NCBI RefSeq assembly: GCF_052117125.1
Contig: NZ_JBQKJT010000001.1
Span: 248,001-312,000, forward strand
Direction: 5' to 3'
Length of the DNA: 64,000 nt
Origin: Avoscillospira_A sp052117125
GTDB taxonomy: Bacteria > Bacillota > Clostridia > Oscillospirales > Oscillospiraceae
Program-made: the position numbers and the translations under genes
Notes under the pieces: generated by a model
Database searches by the model: none
Told to the model about the DNA's origin: nothing
What the model saw: only the letters and a program-made list of their open reading frames with translations
Shown: piece by piece, positions 24,178 to 33,300 of the stretch
How the letters are laid out: each line of letters begins with the position of its first letter
How positions within the stretch are numbered: the first letter of the stretch is position 1

Positions 24178-24206
24178 AGTATACCACGGTTTTCTCCACC
24201 CTGCAA
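24178..24206 (-). promoter_or_regulatory. promoter of the three zinc-ribbon genes
   Basis: Minus strand TTGCAG (24201-24206), 17-nt spacer and TATACT (24178-24183) with an extended TG. Confidence 0.7.
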
Positions 24207-24283
24207 TGTGGAATCCCTGTCACCATCTCCCCTGCCGCCGCCTATACTGGAAGGAGCGTATTTTTGAGAAAGCAGGGATTTGT

Positions 24284-25324
24284 ATGATGTTGTATGAGGA
24301 TGGCAGCCGGTGCCGCTGCCCCTGTCCATGCCGCTGCTGTCCCGGCGGTACCGGGCCGACCGGCCCCACCGGTCCCCAGGGCCCCGTGGGACCAACGGGG
24401 GCAACGGGGGCCACCGGGGCGACTGGAACAACCGGTACAACGGGGCCGACGGGCGCGACAGGTCCTACCGGCCCCAGCGGCGCTACGGGCGCGACAGGCC
24501 CTGCCGGACCCATGGGGCCAACGGGTCCAACCGGACCCGCCGGAGGCGGCAGCGGCACCGGGCCGACTGGGCCGACCGGTCCCCAGGGAATTCCCGGCCC
24601 AACCGGACCGACGGGACCCACCGGTTCCCAAGGTGCCACCGGTCCCACGGGACCGCAAGGCGTCCCCGGACCTACCGGCCCAACGGGGCCGACTGGTCCC
24701 CAAGGTGCCACCGGTCCCGCAGGACCGCAAGGCGTCCCCGGCCCTACCGGCCCAACGGGGCCGACCGGGCCCCAAGGTGCCGCCGGTCCCACAGGACCGC
24801 AAGGCGTCCCCGGGCCTACCGGACCAACGGGGCCGACTGGTCCCCAAGGTGCCACCGGCCCTACCGGGTCCCAGGGCGTCGCCGGGCCAACCGGTCCGAC
24901 GGGACCCACCGGGGCAGCGCCGGACGATGCCTTCGCCTCCTATTTCAATTTTCAGTATCCTCTGATCCGCAGCACCCTGTTGGACCTGTTTCCCGATGTC
25001 ACGGACCCCACGGGCCACATCGTTCAGACCGATTCCCAGCGCATTGCCCTGGCGCCGGGCTATTATCTGGTGTCCTACAAGGTGTCGGCCATTTTCTCGG
25101 CCCCCAACTACTTGCAGGTGACGCCGTCGTACAACGGCACGTCCCATCTGGAATACGGCATCTATTTTGCCACCACCGCCGCCGGGTCCAGCGCCTGCGG
25201 CTCCGGCTTTTTCATCATCCAGGCGCCGTCGTCCACGGTGCTGACCTTTAATTACAGCGGCTCCGCCGATGCCCGGGACGGCGAGATCAACGTGACCATC
25301 CTGAAACTGAATCGCCCCCTGTGA
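24284..25324 (+). CDS. collagen-like protein with BclA-like C-terminal domain
   Basis: The 346-residue protein begins with a cysteine-rich head (RCRCPCPCRCCPGG, about residues 9-22). About 190 residues of G-x-y triplets follow, dominated by G-P-T and G-A-T, then a folded C-terminal domain (about 210-346: DDAFASYFNFQYPLIRSTLL, then beta-rich). The layout matches spore-surface collagen-like proteins (BclA-type), which form trimeric fibres. There is no signal peptide, as in exosporium proteins. The centre has four 72-nt repeats. Two in-frame ATGs (24284, 24287) with a weak AGCAGGGA Shine-Dalgarno start it, and TATACT at 24243-24248 may be a -10 box. Spore localisation is inference. Confidence 0.85.
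   Translation: MMLYEDGSRCRCPCPCRCCPGGTGPTGPTGPQGPVGPTGATGATGATGTTGTTGPTGATGPTGPSGATGATGPAGPMGPTGPTGPAGGGSGTGPTGPTGPQGIPGPTGPTGPTGSQGATGPTGPQGVPGPTGPTGPTGPQGATGPAGPQGVPGPTGPTGPTGPQGAAGPTGPQGVPGPTGPTGPTGPQGATGPTGSQGVAGPTGPTGPTGAAPDDAFASYFNFQYPLIRSTLLDLFPDVTDPTGHIVQTDSQRIALAPGYYLVSYKVSAIFSAPNYLQVTPSYNGTSHLEYGIYFATTAAGSSACGSGFFIIQAPSSTVLTFNYSGSADARDGEINVTILKLNRPL
24596..24883 (+). repeat. four 72-bp tandem repeats in the collagen-like gene
   Basis: Each 72-nt unit encodes 24 residues: GPTGPTGPTG-[PS]-QG-[AT/AA]-GP-[TA]-G-[PS]-QGV-[PA]. Four units are in register, followed by a partial fifth. In-frame units of this kind commonly change number by slippage or recombination. Confidence 0.85.
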
Positions 25325-25325
25325 C

Positions 25326-25360
25326 AAAAACGCGGAGATCAACGTGATCTCCGCGTTTTT
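25326..25360. terminator. bidirectional intrinsic terminator
   Basis: AAAAACGCGGAGATCA and TGATCTCCGCGTTTTT with a 3-nt loop. It is shared by the convergent collagen-like gene and the ABC transporter operon. Confidence 0.88.
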
Positions 25361-25361
25361 C

Positions 25362-26105
25362 CTATGGTCTCTGCAACCGCTCCTGAATCTGCCGCTTGTA
25401 CTGCAAAAATTCCGGAGACAAATTGAAATCCTGCCGCCGGGGCCGCGGCTCTTCCACGACGATCTCCGATGTGATGCGGCCCGGCTGACCCGTCAGCAGA
25501 TAGATCCGGTCCGACAGCAGCACCGCCTCGTCCATGTCGTGGGTGATGAACAGGGTGGAAAGGTGAATCCGTTCCATGACGTCCAGATACCACCGGTGGA
25601 TGGCGCTTTTCGTCAGGGTATCCAGCGCCGAAAAGGGCTCGTCCAGCAGCGCCACATCCTGGGAAAACAGGTACGTCCGCAGCAGTGCCGCCCGCTGGCG
25701 CATACCGCCGGACAGCTGGGAGGGCCACAGGGTTTCCGTCCCTCCCAGGCCGAACTCCTCAAAGAGCGCCGACGCCTGTTTCCGGGCCTCCCGCTTTTTT
25801 ACGCCCCGCAGCAGCAGGGGCAGCGCCACATTGTCCTCGATGGTCCGGTACGGCAGCAGCAAATCCTTTTGCAGCATATAGCTGATATGGCCCGGTTTGC
25901 CGGTGATGTCCACCCCGTCCAGAAGTACCTGTCCGGCGTCGGGCTGCAGCAGGCCCGAAATGACGTTGAACAGCGTCGTCTTGCCGCCGCCGCTGACGCC
26001 CAGCAGACACACCAGCTCCCCTTTCCGCAGGGTGACGGACACATCCTCCAGCACCTGCCGGCCGTCAAAGGACACGGAGACGTTGCGTACTTCCAGCGTT
26101 TCCAT
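25362..26105 (-). CDS. thiZ: ABC transporter ATPase for thiamine precursor (ThiZ-like)
   Basis: The 247-residue ATPase has Walker A GVSGGGKTT, signature LSGGMRQR and Walker B VALLDEPFSALD. It is last in a leftward operon with a permease, a THI5/NMT1-like binding protein and a thiamine-binding regulator-like gene under a TPP riboswitch. It should energise uptake of a thiamine pyrimidine precursor (HMP or N-formyl amino-HMP). A short tail after the core (RRQDFNLSPEFLQYKRQI) is common in this subgroup of nitrate/taurine-type ATPases. The substrate is inferred from the riboswitch. Confidence 0.87.
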   Translation of the reverse strand: METLEVRNVSVSFDGRQVLEDVSVTLRKGELVCLLGVSGGGKTTLFNVISGLLQPDAGQVLLDGVDITGKPGHISYMLQKDLLLPYRTIEDNVALPLLLRGVKKREARKQASALFEEFGLGGTETLWPSQLSGGMRQRAALLRTYLFSQDVALLDEPFSALDTLTKSAIHRWYLDVMERIHLSTLFITHDMDEAVLLSDRIYLLTGQPGRITSEIVVEEPRPRRQDFNLSPEFLQYKRQIQERLQRP

Positions 26106-26106
26106 C

Positions 26107-27210
26107 TCAGGCTTCCGGCAGATAGTCGTTGGTAAATCCGGCGTCCACGGTCACTTCTCCATCCAGGAGCTGGTTGTCGTTGAGCCACTGGAAGAATCCG
26201 CTCCACCGGGCAGCGTCAAACTCGCCCCAGCGGGCGGCATCGGCCTGGTACTCCCCGGCCAGGAACTCCTGGCTGGCATAGATCAGATCGGCGCTGTCGG
26301 CCAGCTCCGGCACGGCCTCCATCAGAATGTCGGCGGCCTCCTTGGGGTTCTCCATGCAGTATTCATAGCCCCGGGTCACGGCCTCCAGGAATGCCTTGGA
26401 CTCCTCGGGATGCTCGGTGAGATAGTCGTTGTTGGCGATGATGACGGGGGTGTAGAAGTCGAACACCGGGTCAATATCGGCAAAGGCGAAGTAATCGGTC
26501 TCCAGACCGGCCACGTCGCAGGCCACACCGGCCCAGCCCTCATAGACCCAGATGGCGTCCACGGACTTGGTCTCCAGCGCCGTCACCTCGTCGGTGACCA
26601 TGGAGGGAATCAGCTCCACCTTGGAGAAATCGCCGCCATCGGCCTCCATGACCTGCTGGATGGTGGCCTTTTCCACCGGCAGGTCCCAGGTGGCGTACTT
26701 GTGGCCCTCAAGCCCCTTGGGGGTGTCCATGCCCTCGCCCTTGCGGGAGATGATGCCGGAGGTGTTGTGCTGGATGATGGCCGCCACCGCCGTAATGGGC
26801 AGCTGGGCATCCCCGATGAGGGCCGGGGCGATGTAGTCCTGGAAGGACACGCCGAACTGTGCGCCGCCGCTGCCCACCAGCATCTCCGCGCCGCCGTCGG
26901 GGGGCTGCACCACGTTGACCGTCAGTCCAGCCTCTTCAAAATAGCCCAGCTTCTGGGCCACATACACGCCGGTGTGGTTGGTGTTGGGGGTCCAGTCCAG
27001 GACGAAGGTAATCTCCGTCAGCTCCGCCGGGTCCTGGTCCTCCGTGGCTTCCGGCTCGCCGGTGGCAGCAGCATCGTCGGCGGTGGTCTCCGGAGTGGTG
27101 GCAGGCTCGTCGGTCGTGGCGGTGTCCTGGGCCTTCTGGCCGCAGGCCCCCAGGCCCAGCATCAAAGTCAGGGCCAGCAGCAGCGCCCACAGGCGTTTGG
27201 TCAGATTCAT
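26107..27210 (-). CDS. thiY: ThiY-like substrate-binding lipoprotein (thiamine precursor)
   Basis: The 367-residue protein has a lipoprotein signal (LMLGLGACGQ, lipid-modified C at 23), a Thr/Ala/Glu-rich linker to about residue 60, then an NMT1/THI5-like fold. FVLDWTPNTNHTGVYVAQKL is the characteristic HMP-binding start, followed by LPVEKATIQQVME and VYEGWAGVACDVAG. It captures the pyrimidine precursor outside the membrane and passes it to ThiX. Its end is 1 nt from the thiZ start, and it overlaps the permease end by 4 nt. Confidence 0.88.
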   Translation of the reverse strand: MNLTKRLWALLLALTLMLGLGACGQKAQDTATTDEPATTPETTADDAAATGEPEATEDQDPAELTEITFVLDWTPNTNHTGVYVAQKLGYFEEAGLTVNVVQPPDGGAEMLVGSGGAQFGVSFQDYIAPALIGDAQLPITAVAAIIQHNTSGIISRKGEGMDTPKGLEGHKYATWDLPVEKATIQQVMEADGGDFSKVELIPSMVTDEVTALETKSVDAIWVYEGWAGVACDVAGLETDYFAFADIDPVFDFYTPVIIANNDYLTEHPEESKAFLEAVTRGYEYCMENPKEAADILMEAVPELADSADLIYASQEFLAGEYQADAARWGEFDAARWSGFFQWLNDNQLLDGEVTVDAGFTNDYLPEA

Positions 27211-27971
27211 TTGGGTTCTTCCTTTCTGTCTTTCAGATAGCGATAGGGCATGCTCTTTCGCTCCAGCAGGCTCACGGCGGCCATGAGGGCCAGGGAGACG
27301 GCGGAAATGAGAAAGATCACGGCAAACATTTTGTCAAAGGCAAAGGCGCTTTTGACCCGGGTCATATAGACGCCCAGCCCGGCGAAGCCGCCCAGCCATT
27401 CACTGATGACTGCGCCCACCACCGAATAGGCGGCGGCAATGCGCAGTCCCGAGAAGAACTGGGGCATGGCCGAGGGGCATTTGAGATAGCGGAAAATCCG
27501 GACCCGCCCGGCCCCCATGGACCGCAGCAGCCCCACGGCGTCCCGGTCCACAGACCGGAAGCCGTCCAGCAGTCCCACGGTGACGGGGAAAAAGGTCACC
27601 AGAATGATGAGGATGACCTTGGGCAGCATCTCATATCCAAACCACAGCACCAGCAGCGGCGCGATGGCCACCGTGGGGATGGTCTGGGACAGAATCAAAA
27701 TGGGATAGACGGCCCGGTACAGGACCTCGAAGGCGTCCATCAGCACGGCAAAGAAAAAGCCGATGGCCACGCCCAGGACCAGACCATACAGCGCTTCCTG
27801 CAACGTCACCAACGCGTGTTCGGCCAGCAGCGCCCGGTCGCCCCACAGCGCCTGGAACACCTTTACCGGCGACGGCAGCAGATAGGCCGGGACCAGGCCG
27901 CTGACGGAGGCCAGCTGCCAGAGAACCAGCAGCACGGCCACGGCCACCACGGCGGGCAGTTTACTGCGCAT
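27207..27971 (-). CDS. thiX: ThiX-like ABC transporter permease
   Basis: The 254-residue integral membrane protein has the BPD-type permease pattern, with LPSPVKVFQALWG near the start, VAIGFFFAVLMDAFEVLYRA and the cytoplasmic EAA-like loop around GAGRVRIFRYLKCPSAMPQF. Six membrane helices are apparent. The ATG at 27971 lies inside the end of the thiamine-binding gene (11-nt overlap), so translation is probably coupled. A longer in-frame reading from 28253 runs antiparallel to no known domain and is rejected. Confidence 0.88.
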   Translation of the reverse strand: MRSKLPAVVAVAVLLVLWQLASVSGLVPAYLLPSPVKVFQALWGDRALLAEHALVTLQEALYGLVLGVAIGFFFAVLMDAFEVLYRAVYPILILSQTIPTVAIAPLLVLWFGYEMLPKVILIILVTFFPVTVGLLDGFRSVDRDAVGLLRSMGAGRVRIFRYLKCPSAMPQFFSGLRIAAAYSVVGAVISEWLGGFAGLGVYMTRVKSAFAFDKMFAVIFLISAVSLALMAAVSLLERKSMPYRYLKDRKEEPK

Positions 27972-28263
27972 GGTGCTTGGTGACCTTTTTCTCGATGGTG
28001 AGGATCTCCCCCTCCGGCTCGTAGACCACCTTGATGTAGGCCGAGACCTTGGGGGCGCCGGCGCGGATTGCCACATGCTGGCATTCCTTGACGATGTCCA
28101 TGAGCTGGTCATAGTCATCGCCCTCGATGGTGGTTTCAAAGGGACCGACGTAGTAGTTGAGGCCCTGGGCCTTGATGTAGTCGATGACCTCGTCGACGAT
28201 GCGCACCAATTCTTCGTCGTTTTCCGCCTTCGGCAGCGTTTGGATGGCGACACTTGCTTTCAT
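27961..28263 (-). CDS. MTH1187/YkoF-family thiamine-binding protein
   Basis: The 100-residue protein matches the MTH1187 / YkoF family: MKASVAIQTLPKAENDEELV, then VGPFETTIEGDDYDQLMDIV and a closing beta strand (VYEPEGEILTIEKKVT). Relatives bind thiamine or HMP and occur with thiamine transporters (established). It is the first gene after the TPP riboswitch, with an AGGAGG Shine-Dalgarno. Confidence 0.87.
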   Translation of the reverse strand: MKASVAIQTLPKAENDEELVRIVDEVIDYIKAQGLNYYVGPFETTIEGDDYDQLMDIVKECQHVAIRAGAPKVSAYIKVVYEPEGEILTIEKKVTKHHAQ

Positions 28264-28285
28264 ACTTCTGTTCCTCCTATTAACG

Positions 28286-28321
28286 AAAAAAACTGCCCAC
28301 GCCGGGTACAGCGCGGGCAGT
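28286..28321 (-). terminator. riboswitch-controlled terminator
   Basis: Minus-strand CTGCCCGCGC / GCGTGGGCAG hairpin followed by TTTTTTT, between the TPP aptamer and the first gene. It is the expected expression platform. Confidence 0.8.
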
Positions 28322-28340
28322 AATAGCCAAAAAAGCCGTT

Positions 28341-28428
28341 ATGATTCCTACGCCGGCATGACCCGGATCAGGTATATGGGTCACGGCGATTCAGCCGTCT
28401 CTCAGCCCGTTCGCGGGCTCCCCGTTGT
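28341..28428 (-). promoter_or_regulatory. TPP riboswitch (THI box)
   Basis: Read on the minus strand, the segment shows the classic TPP aptamer parts: GGGGAGCCC, GGGCTGAGA, then GACCC, ACCTGATCCGGGT and ATGCCGGCGTAGGAA. A terminator follows at 28286-28321. TPP binding should shut off the thiamine-precursor transporter operon. Confidence 0.95.
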
Positions 28429-28436
28429 CATTCGAT

Positions 28437-28465
28437 AGTGTACCGCAGCCGACGCGGTTTGTCAA
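28437..28465 (-). promoter_or_regulatory. promoter of the TPP-riboswitch operon
   Basis: Minus strand TTGACA (28460-28465), 17-nt spacer and TACACT (28437-28442). The -35 box contains the TGA stop codon of the upstream asparaginase gene (28462-28464). Confidence 0.8.
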
Positions 28466-29466
28466 GTCTCAATGCAATTCAGCAAATCCTGAGCCACCGG
28501 CGTGTTGAACTGCCGCCGCAGTTCTTCATCGGGCAGGTCCTGGCCCAGCAGCCACATCAGTTTGGTCACCGCCGCTTCGATGGTCATATCGTGGGCCTGG
28601 AGCACGTCATAGGCGGCCATGGCCTTGCGGCCCACCTCGTAGACCTCCAGATCGCTGCCCTCCAGCATGGCCTGGGTGGCAACCACCACATGGCAGCCCC
28701 GCTCCTTGAGGGTCTGGAGCTTGTCCAGAAAGTTCCGCTGATGGGCAAAGGGCAGCCCGCCCGCGCCGTAGCTTTCAATGACCAAGGCCCGGTAGTGGTC
28801 CCCGATATAGTCGAGGATGGCCGGGTCCATGCCGGGAATCAGCTTGAGCAGAAACACCTCCGGCAGCAGCTTGTGGTAAAACCGCACCGGTTCCGTATGG
28901 TGGAAGGTCACATACTGGAAGATACGGCCCTGGTCGATGAGGGCCACCTCCGGATAGTTGATGCTGGAAAAGGCCGCATAGCTTTTGGTTTTCAGCTTTT
29001 TGGCCCGGGTACCCAGGATGGCCCGGCCGGAGAAGACGACGAACACGCCGCCGCACCGCTCCTGGCAGGCGAAGCACAGACTGTCCAGCAGATTTTTCTT
29101 GGCGTCGGTGATGGGGTCCACAAGGGGCTTCTGGGCGCCGGTGAGGACAATGGGCTTGTTGGACTGCTGAATCAGATACGACAGCGCCGCCGACGTATAG
29201 GCCATGGTGTCGGTGCCGTGGGTGATGACAAAACCGTCGTAGTCGTCGTAGTGTTGTTCGATGGTGGCGGCCATGAGCAGCCATTGTTCCGGCTGGACGT
29301 TGGTGCTGTCGATGTTGAGCAGCTGCACCGTGTCAATGGTACAGAAGCTCTGTGCCTCCGGAACGCTTTCGTACAGCTCCCGGGAGGTGATGCCGGGGGC
29401 CAGACCGTGCTCCGTTTGGGTGGAGGCGATGGTGCCGCCGGTGGCGATGAGAAGAACGCGCTTCAA
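28462..29466 (-). CDS. ansA: L-asparaginase (type I-like)
   Basis: The enzyme hydrolyses asparagine to aspartate and ammonia. The 334-residue protein shows both catalytic threonine regions (LIATGGTIAST, T12; and THGTDTMAYT) plus VLTGAQKPL and a C-terminal LRRQFNTPVAQDLLN. No signal peptide is present, so it is cytoplasmic, as in AnsA/type I enzymes. The start is a TTG at 29466 behind AAAGGAG; there is no ATG in a suitable place. Its stop codon overlaps the next promoter. Confidence 0.9.
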   Translation of the reverse strand: MKRVLLIATGGTIASTQTEHGLAPGITSRELYESVPEAQSFCTIDTVQLLNIDSTNVQPEQWLLMAATIEQHYDDYDGFVITHGTDTMAYTSAALSYLIQQSNKPIVLTGAQKPLVDPITDAKKNLLDSLCFACQERCGGVFVVFSGRAILGTRAKKLKTKSYAAFSSINYPEVALIDQGRIFQYVTFHHTEPVRFYHKLLPEVFLLKLIPGMDPAILDYIGDHYRALVIESYGAGGLPFAHQRNFLDKLQTLKERGCHVVVATQAMLEGSDLEVYEVGRKAMAAYDVLQAHDMTIEAAVTKLMWLLGQDLPDEELRRQFNTPVAQDLLNCIET

Positions 29467-29505
29467 AGCCGGTACTCCTTTCCTGCAACAGGGAATCGTT
29501 TTCTT

Positions 29506-29534
29506 ATTATACCCAGCTTCCCCCGGTTCGTAAA
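29506..29534 (-). promoter_or_regulatory. promoter of asparaginase
   Basis: Minus strand TTTACG (29529-29534), 17-nt spacer and TATAAT (29506-29511). Confidence 0.7.
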
Positions 29535-29565
29535 GAAGAAATTGCCCTTGCGGTGTCAAAGGGGA

Positions 29566-29593
29566 TTGCGAATCCTGCCGAAAGGGGTATACT
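29566..29593 (+). promoter_or_regulatory. promoter of the ABC exporter pair
   Basis: TTGCGA (29566-29571), 16-nt spacer and TATACT (29588-29593), divergent from the asparaginase promoter. Confidence 0.65.
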
Positions 29594-29625
29594 AGAATCA
29601 GGAATTGCCGACGGGAGGGACGTAT

Positions 29626-30327
29626 ATGCACTACATTTCCTTTGAGAACGTGTGGAAGGAGTACCGCATGGGAGAAGTGGTCATCCGGGCGGTGGACGGT
29701 GTGACCTTTTTCATTGAAAAGGGGGAATTTGCCATCATTGTGGGTCCCTCCGGCGCGGGCAAAACGACGGTGCTCAATATGCTGGGGGGCATGGACACGT
29801 GCAGCGGCGGCGTGCTGGAGGTGGACGGGGTCCGGGTCAGCGGCATGACCACCCGGCAACTGACGGCCTACCGCCGCAATGACATCGGCTTTGTGTTTCA
29901 GTTTTACAATCTGGTGCAGAATCTGACGGCCCTGGAGAATGTGGAATTGGCGGCCCAGATTTGCCGCCACCCTCTGGACGCGGCCCAGACGCTGGAGCAT
30001 GTGGGCCTGGGCCACCGGCTGGGCAATTTCCCGGCCCAGCTGTCCGGCGGCGAGCAGCAGCGGGTCGCCATTGCGCGGGCCTTGGCCAAGAATCCCAAGC
30101 TGCTGCTGTGCGACGAACCCACGGGCGCTTTGGACTATGTGACCGGCAAGGCCATTTTGCAGCTTTTGCAGGACACCTGCCGGAAAAGCGGGATGACCGT
30201 GGTGGTCATCACCCACAATTCGGCCTTGACGCCCATGGCCGACCGGGTCATCCGCATTAAAAACGGCAAGGTGTCCGACGTGACGGAGAATCCCCACCCC
30301 ACCCCTGTGGAGGCGATTGAATGGTGA
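29626..30327 (+). CDS. MacB/LolD-type ABC transporter ATPase
   Basis: The 233-residue ATPase has Walker A GPSGAGKTT, signature LSGGEQQRVAIARAL and Walker B LLLCDEPTGALD, all of the FtsE/LolD/MacB class. It starts at ATG 29626 behind GGGAGGGA and overlaps the permease by 7 nt. With the permease it forms an exporter or mechanotransducing complex. The substrate is unknown; related pairs in Firmicutes handle antimicrobial peptides or cell-surface lipids. Confidence 0.9.
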   Translation: MHYISFENVWKEYRMGEVVIRAVDGVTFFIEKGEFAIIVGPSGAGKTTVLNMLGGMDTCSGGVLEVDGVRVSGMTTRQLTAYRRNDIGFVFQFYNLVQNLTALENVELAAQICRHPLDAAQTLEHVGLGHRLGNFPAQLSGGEQQRVAIARALAKNPKLLLCDEPTGALDYVTGKAILQLLQDTCRKSGMTVVVITHNSALTPMADRVIRIKNGKVSDVTENPHPTPVEAIEW

Positions 30328-33300
30328 TACGACCCAACCGGCTGCGCACCGACGCGTGGCGGGAGATTCGCCATACCTTCTCCCGCTTTCTGTCGCTGAT
30401 GATACTGTCGGCCCTGGCGGTGGCCTTTCTGGTGGGTCTGCGGGCCGCGGCCCCCCATATGGAATACACCGCCGACCAATATTACGACGAGACCCACCTG
30501 ATGGACGGCTATGTGCTGTCCACCATGGGCCTGACCGACGAGGACCTGGAGGCCCTTTCCGCCGCCCCCGGCGTGGCGCAGGTGGAGGGGGGCTGGAATC
30601 TGGACGCCATCGCCATTGACAGCGTGGTGACGGTCCGTTCCCTGCCGGAACAGCTGAACCGGCTGACGGTGAAAGAGGGGCGTCTGCCCCGGTCCGAGGA
30701 CGAGTGCGTTACAGAGACGCTGCTGCTGGAAAGCCTGGGCCTTTCTGTGGGCGACACCCTGGAACTGACCGCCGCCGAGGACGAGGAGGAAGACCTGTCC
30801 TGCTGGACCTATACGGTGGTGGGAACCGTCACCTCTCCCCTGTACGTTGGCACCGACCGTGGTACCAGCCGTTTGGGCAACGGCGCGGTGGACGGCTTTG
30901 TATACGTTCCGGCGGATAATTTCCAGATGGATGTCTATACAGTGGCCTATTTCACCGGCCAGGGGCTTGCGGAATTGGAAAGCTATTCCGACGATTATGA
31001 CAACCGGGCGGAAGCGCTGCTGGACAGTCTGGAACCCCTTTCCGAGGAACGGGCGGCCCTGCGGGACGATGTGGTGCGGCAGGAGGCACAGGAGGAACTG
31101 GACGACGCCCAGCGGGACCTTGACGACGCCCAGGAGGAATTGGACGATGCCAAGGAGAAGCTGGAACAGGCCCGGGCGGAGCTGGACGCAGGCTGGCAGC
31201 AGTATTATGACGGCCTATCCCAACTGACCACGTCCATCACCGACGGACGGGCCCAGCTGGAGGAAACCGCCGCCACCCTGGTAAACGGGTGGCAGGACTA
31301 TTACGACGGTCAGGCCCAATATGAAGCGGCCCTTTCGGACTATGAAGCCCAGGCCGCCCAGCTGGCGGCGGCGGAGCAGGAATTGGAACAGGGACAGGCC
31401 CAGTATGAAGCGGCCCTGGCCCCCTATGCGGGAACGCCCCAATACGCTCTGGTGGAACAGCAGTTAACGCCCCAGAAGGCCCAGCTGGAGGAAACGGCCG
31501 CCGTCCTGGCGGAAGCCCGGCAGCAGTTAGACGCGGGCAAAGCCCAGCTGGACGAGACTGCCGCCACCCTGGCGGAAACCCACGACCAGCTGACGGCGGG
31601 ACAGTCCCAGTATGAAGCAGCGTTGGCGGCGCTGAACCGGCAGCAGTTGGCGGGACAAGCCCAGTTGTCCGGTTCCCTGGCAAAGCTGGACGAGGGCGAA
31701 ACGGCCTATGCCCGGTCCCTGGGGCAGTATGCCGCCGCTGTGGCCGAAGCGGAACCGGAGCTAAAGGACGCCCGGCAGGAGTTAGAAGACGGCCAACAGG
31801 AGTTAGACGAGATGGAGCCGTGTGAATGGTACGTCCTGGGCCGGGACGCCAACGCGGGCATTGTGGGCTATTCCCAGGATGCCCAGCGAGTGGCCAATCT
31901 GGCGGCGGTGTTCCCGGTGATCTTCTTTGTGGTGGCGGCCCTGGCCTGTCTCACCACCATGACCCGTATGGTGGAGGAACAGCGGGCCCAAATCGGCGCG
32001 CTGAAAGCGCTGGGTTTTTCCCGCATGGCCATTTCCTGGAAGTATTTGGGCTATGCGGCGGCGGCCAGCTGTACCGGCGGCCTGGCGGGGCTGGCCCTGG
32101 GGGCCACGTTGATTCCGGCGGTCATCGCCAACGCCTTTGCCATTATGTATACCATGCCGGAGTTGCAATACAAATCGCTGCCGGTCCTCTATTCCCTGTC
32201 GGTGCTGCTGGCGGTGGTGTGTACCACCGGCGCGTCCCTGTGGGCCTGTTTTGCCACGCTCATGGACACCCCGGCCAATCTGATGCGGCCCCGGGCTCCC
32301 AAACCGGGGCGGCGGGTGTTTTTGGAATACTGTACGCCCCTCTGGCGGCGGCTCAGCTTTACCTGGAAGGTGACCATGCGGAATCTGTTCCGGTATCAGC
32401 GGCGGTTCTGGATGACGGTCCTGGGCATCGGCGGCTGTACAGCGCTGATCGTCACGGGTTTTGGTCTCCACGATTCCATCTTTGCCATTCTGGACAACCA
32501 GTATGACGAGATCTGTGTCTATGACACGTTGGTGGGCATCGACTCCGACCTGTCGCAGGGCCAGCGGAAAAAGATCACGACGTATCTGGACGGCAGCGAC
32601 GCGGTGGCGGACTATCTGTTCACGTCCCAGGAATCGCTGGACGTGTCGGCGGGTGGGGTTTCCTATGGAGCCACCCTGTTTGCCGTATCGGATGGCGACG
32701 CCTTTTCCCGGTTTATCCGGCTGCGGGACCGGCAGACCGGCGAATCCCTTGCTTTGTCGGACCAGGGCGTGGTGCTGTCGGAGAAGACGGCGGAGCTGCT
32801 GGAAGTGGAGCCGGGAGACCGCATCATCCTGGACGGAGAAAAACGGGTGGAGGTCACCGTGACGGCCTTGACGGAAAACTATGTGCAGCATTATGTCTAC
32901 CTGACGGCGGACCTGTACGAGCAGCTGTTCGGGCAGCCGCCGGAGGAAAACACGATTCTTCTGACCTACGGACCCCAGGTGGATGATGTGGCGTCGGACG
33001 ATACCACCACAGAGCTGATGACCATGGACGGCGTCACGTCGTGTTCGTATATCGCCACCATGCGGGATTTGTTCACGGATAGCATGTCGGCGGTCAACTA
33101 TGCGGTGGTCATTATCATTGTGGCGGCGGCGGCGCTGGCCTTTGTGGTGCTGTATAACCTGACGAATATCAATATCACGGAGCGCATCCGGGAGCTGGCG
33201 ACGTTGAAGGTGCTGGGGTTCTATGACCGGGAAGTGACGGCGTATGTGTACCGGGAAAACGCGTTTTTGACGCTGTTCGGCATCGGGCTGGGGCTGGTGA

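Noticed and set aside
24596..24883. Possible CRISPR array
   Set aside because: Units are in-frame collagen triplets without spacers.
27972..28253. N-terminal extension of the ThiX permease
   Set aside because: It reads an alternative frame of the thiamine-binding protein gene; the ATG at 27971 begins the membrane protein properly.
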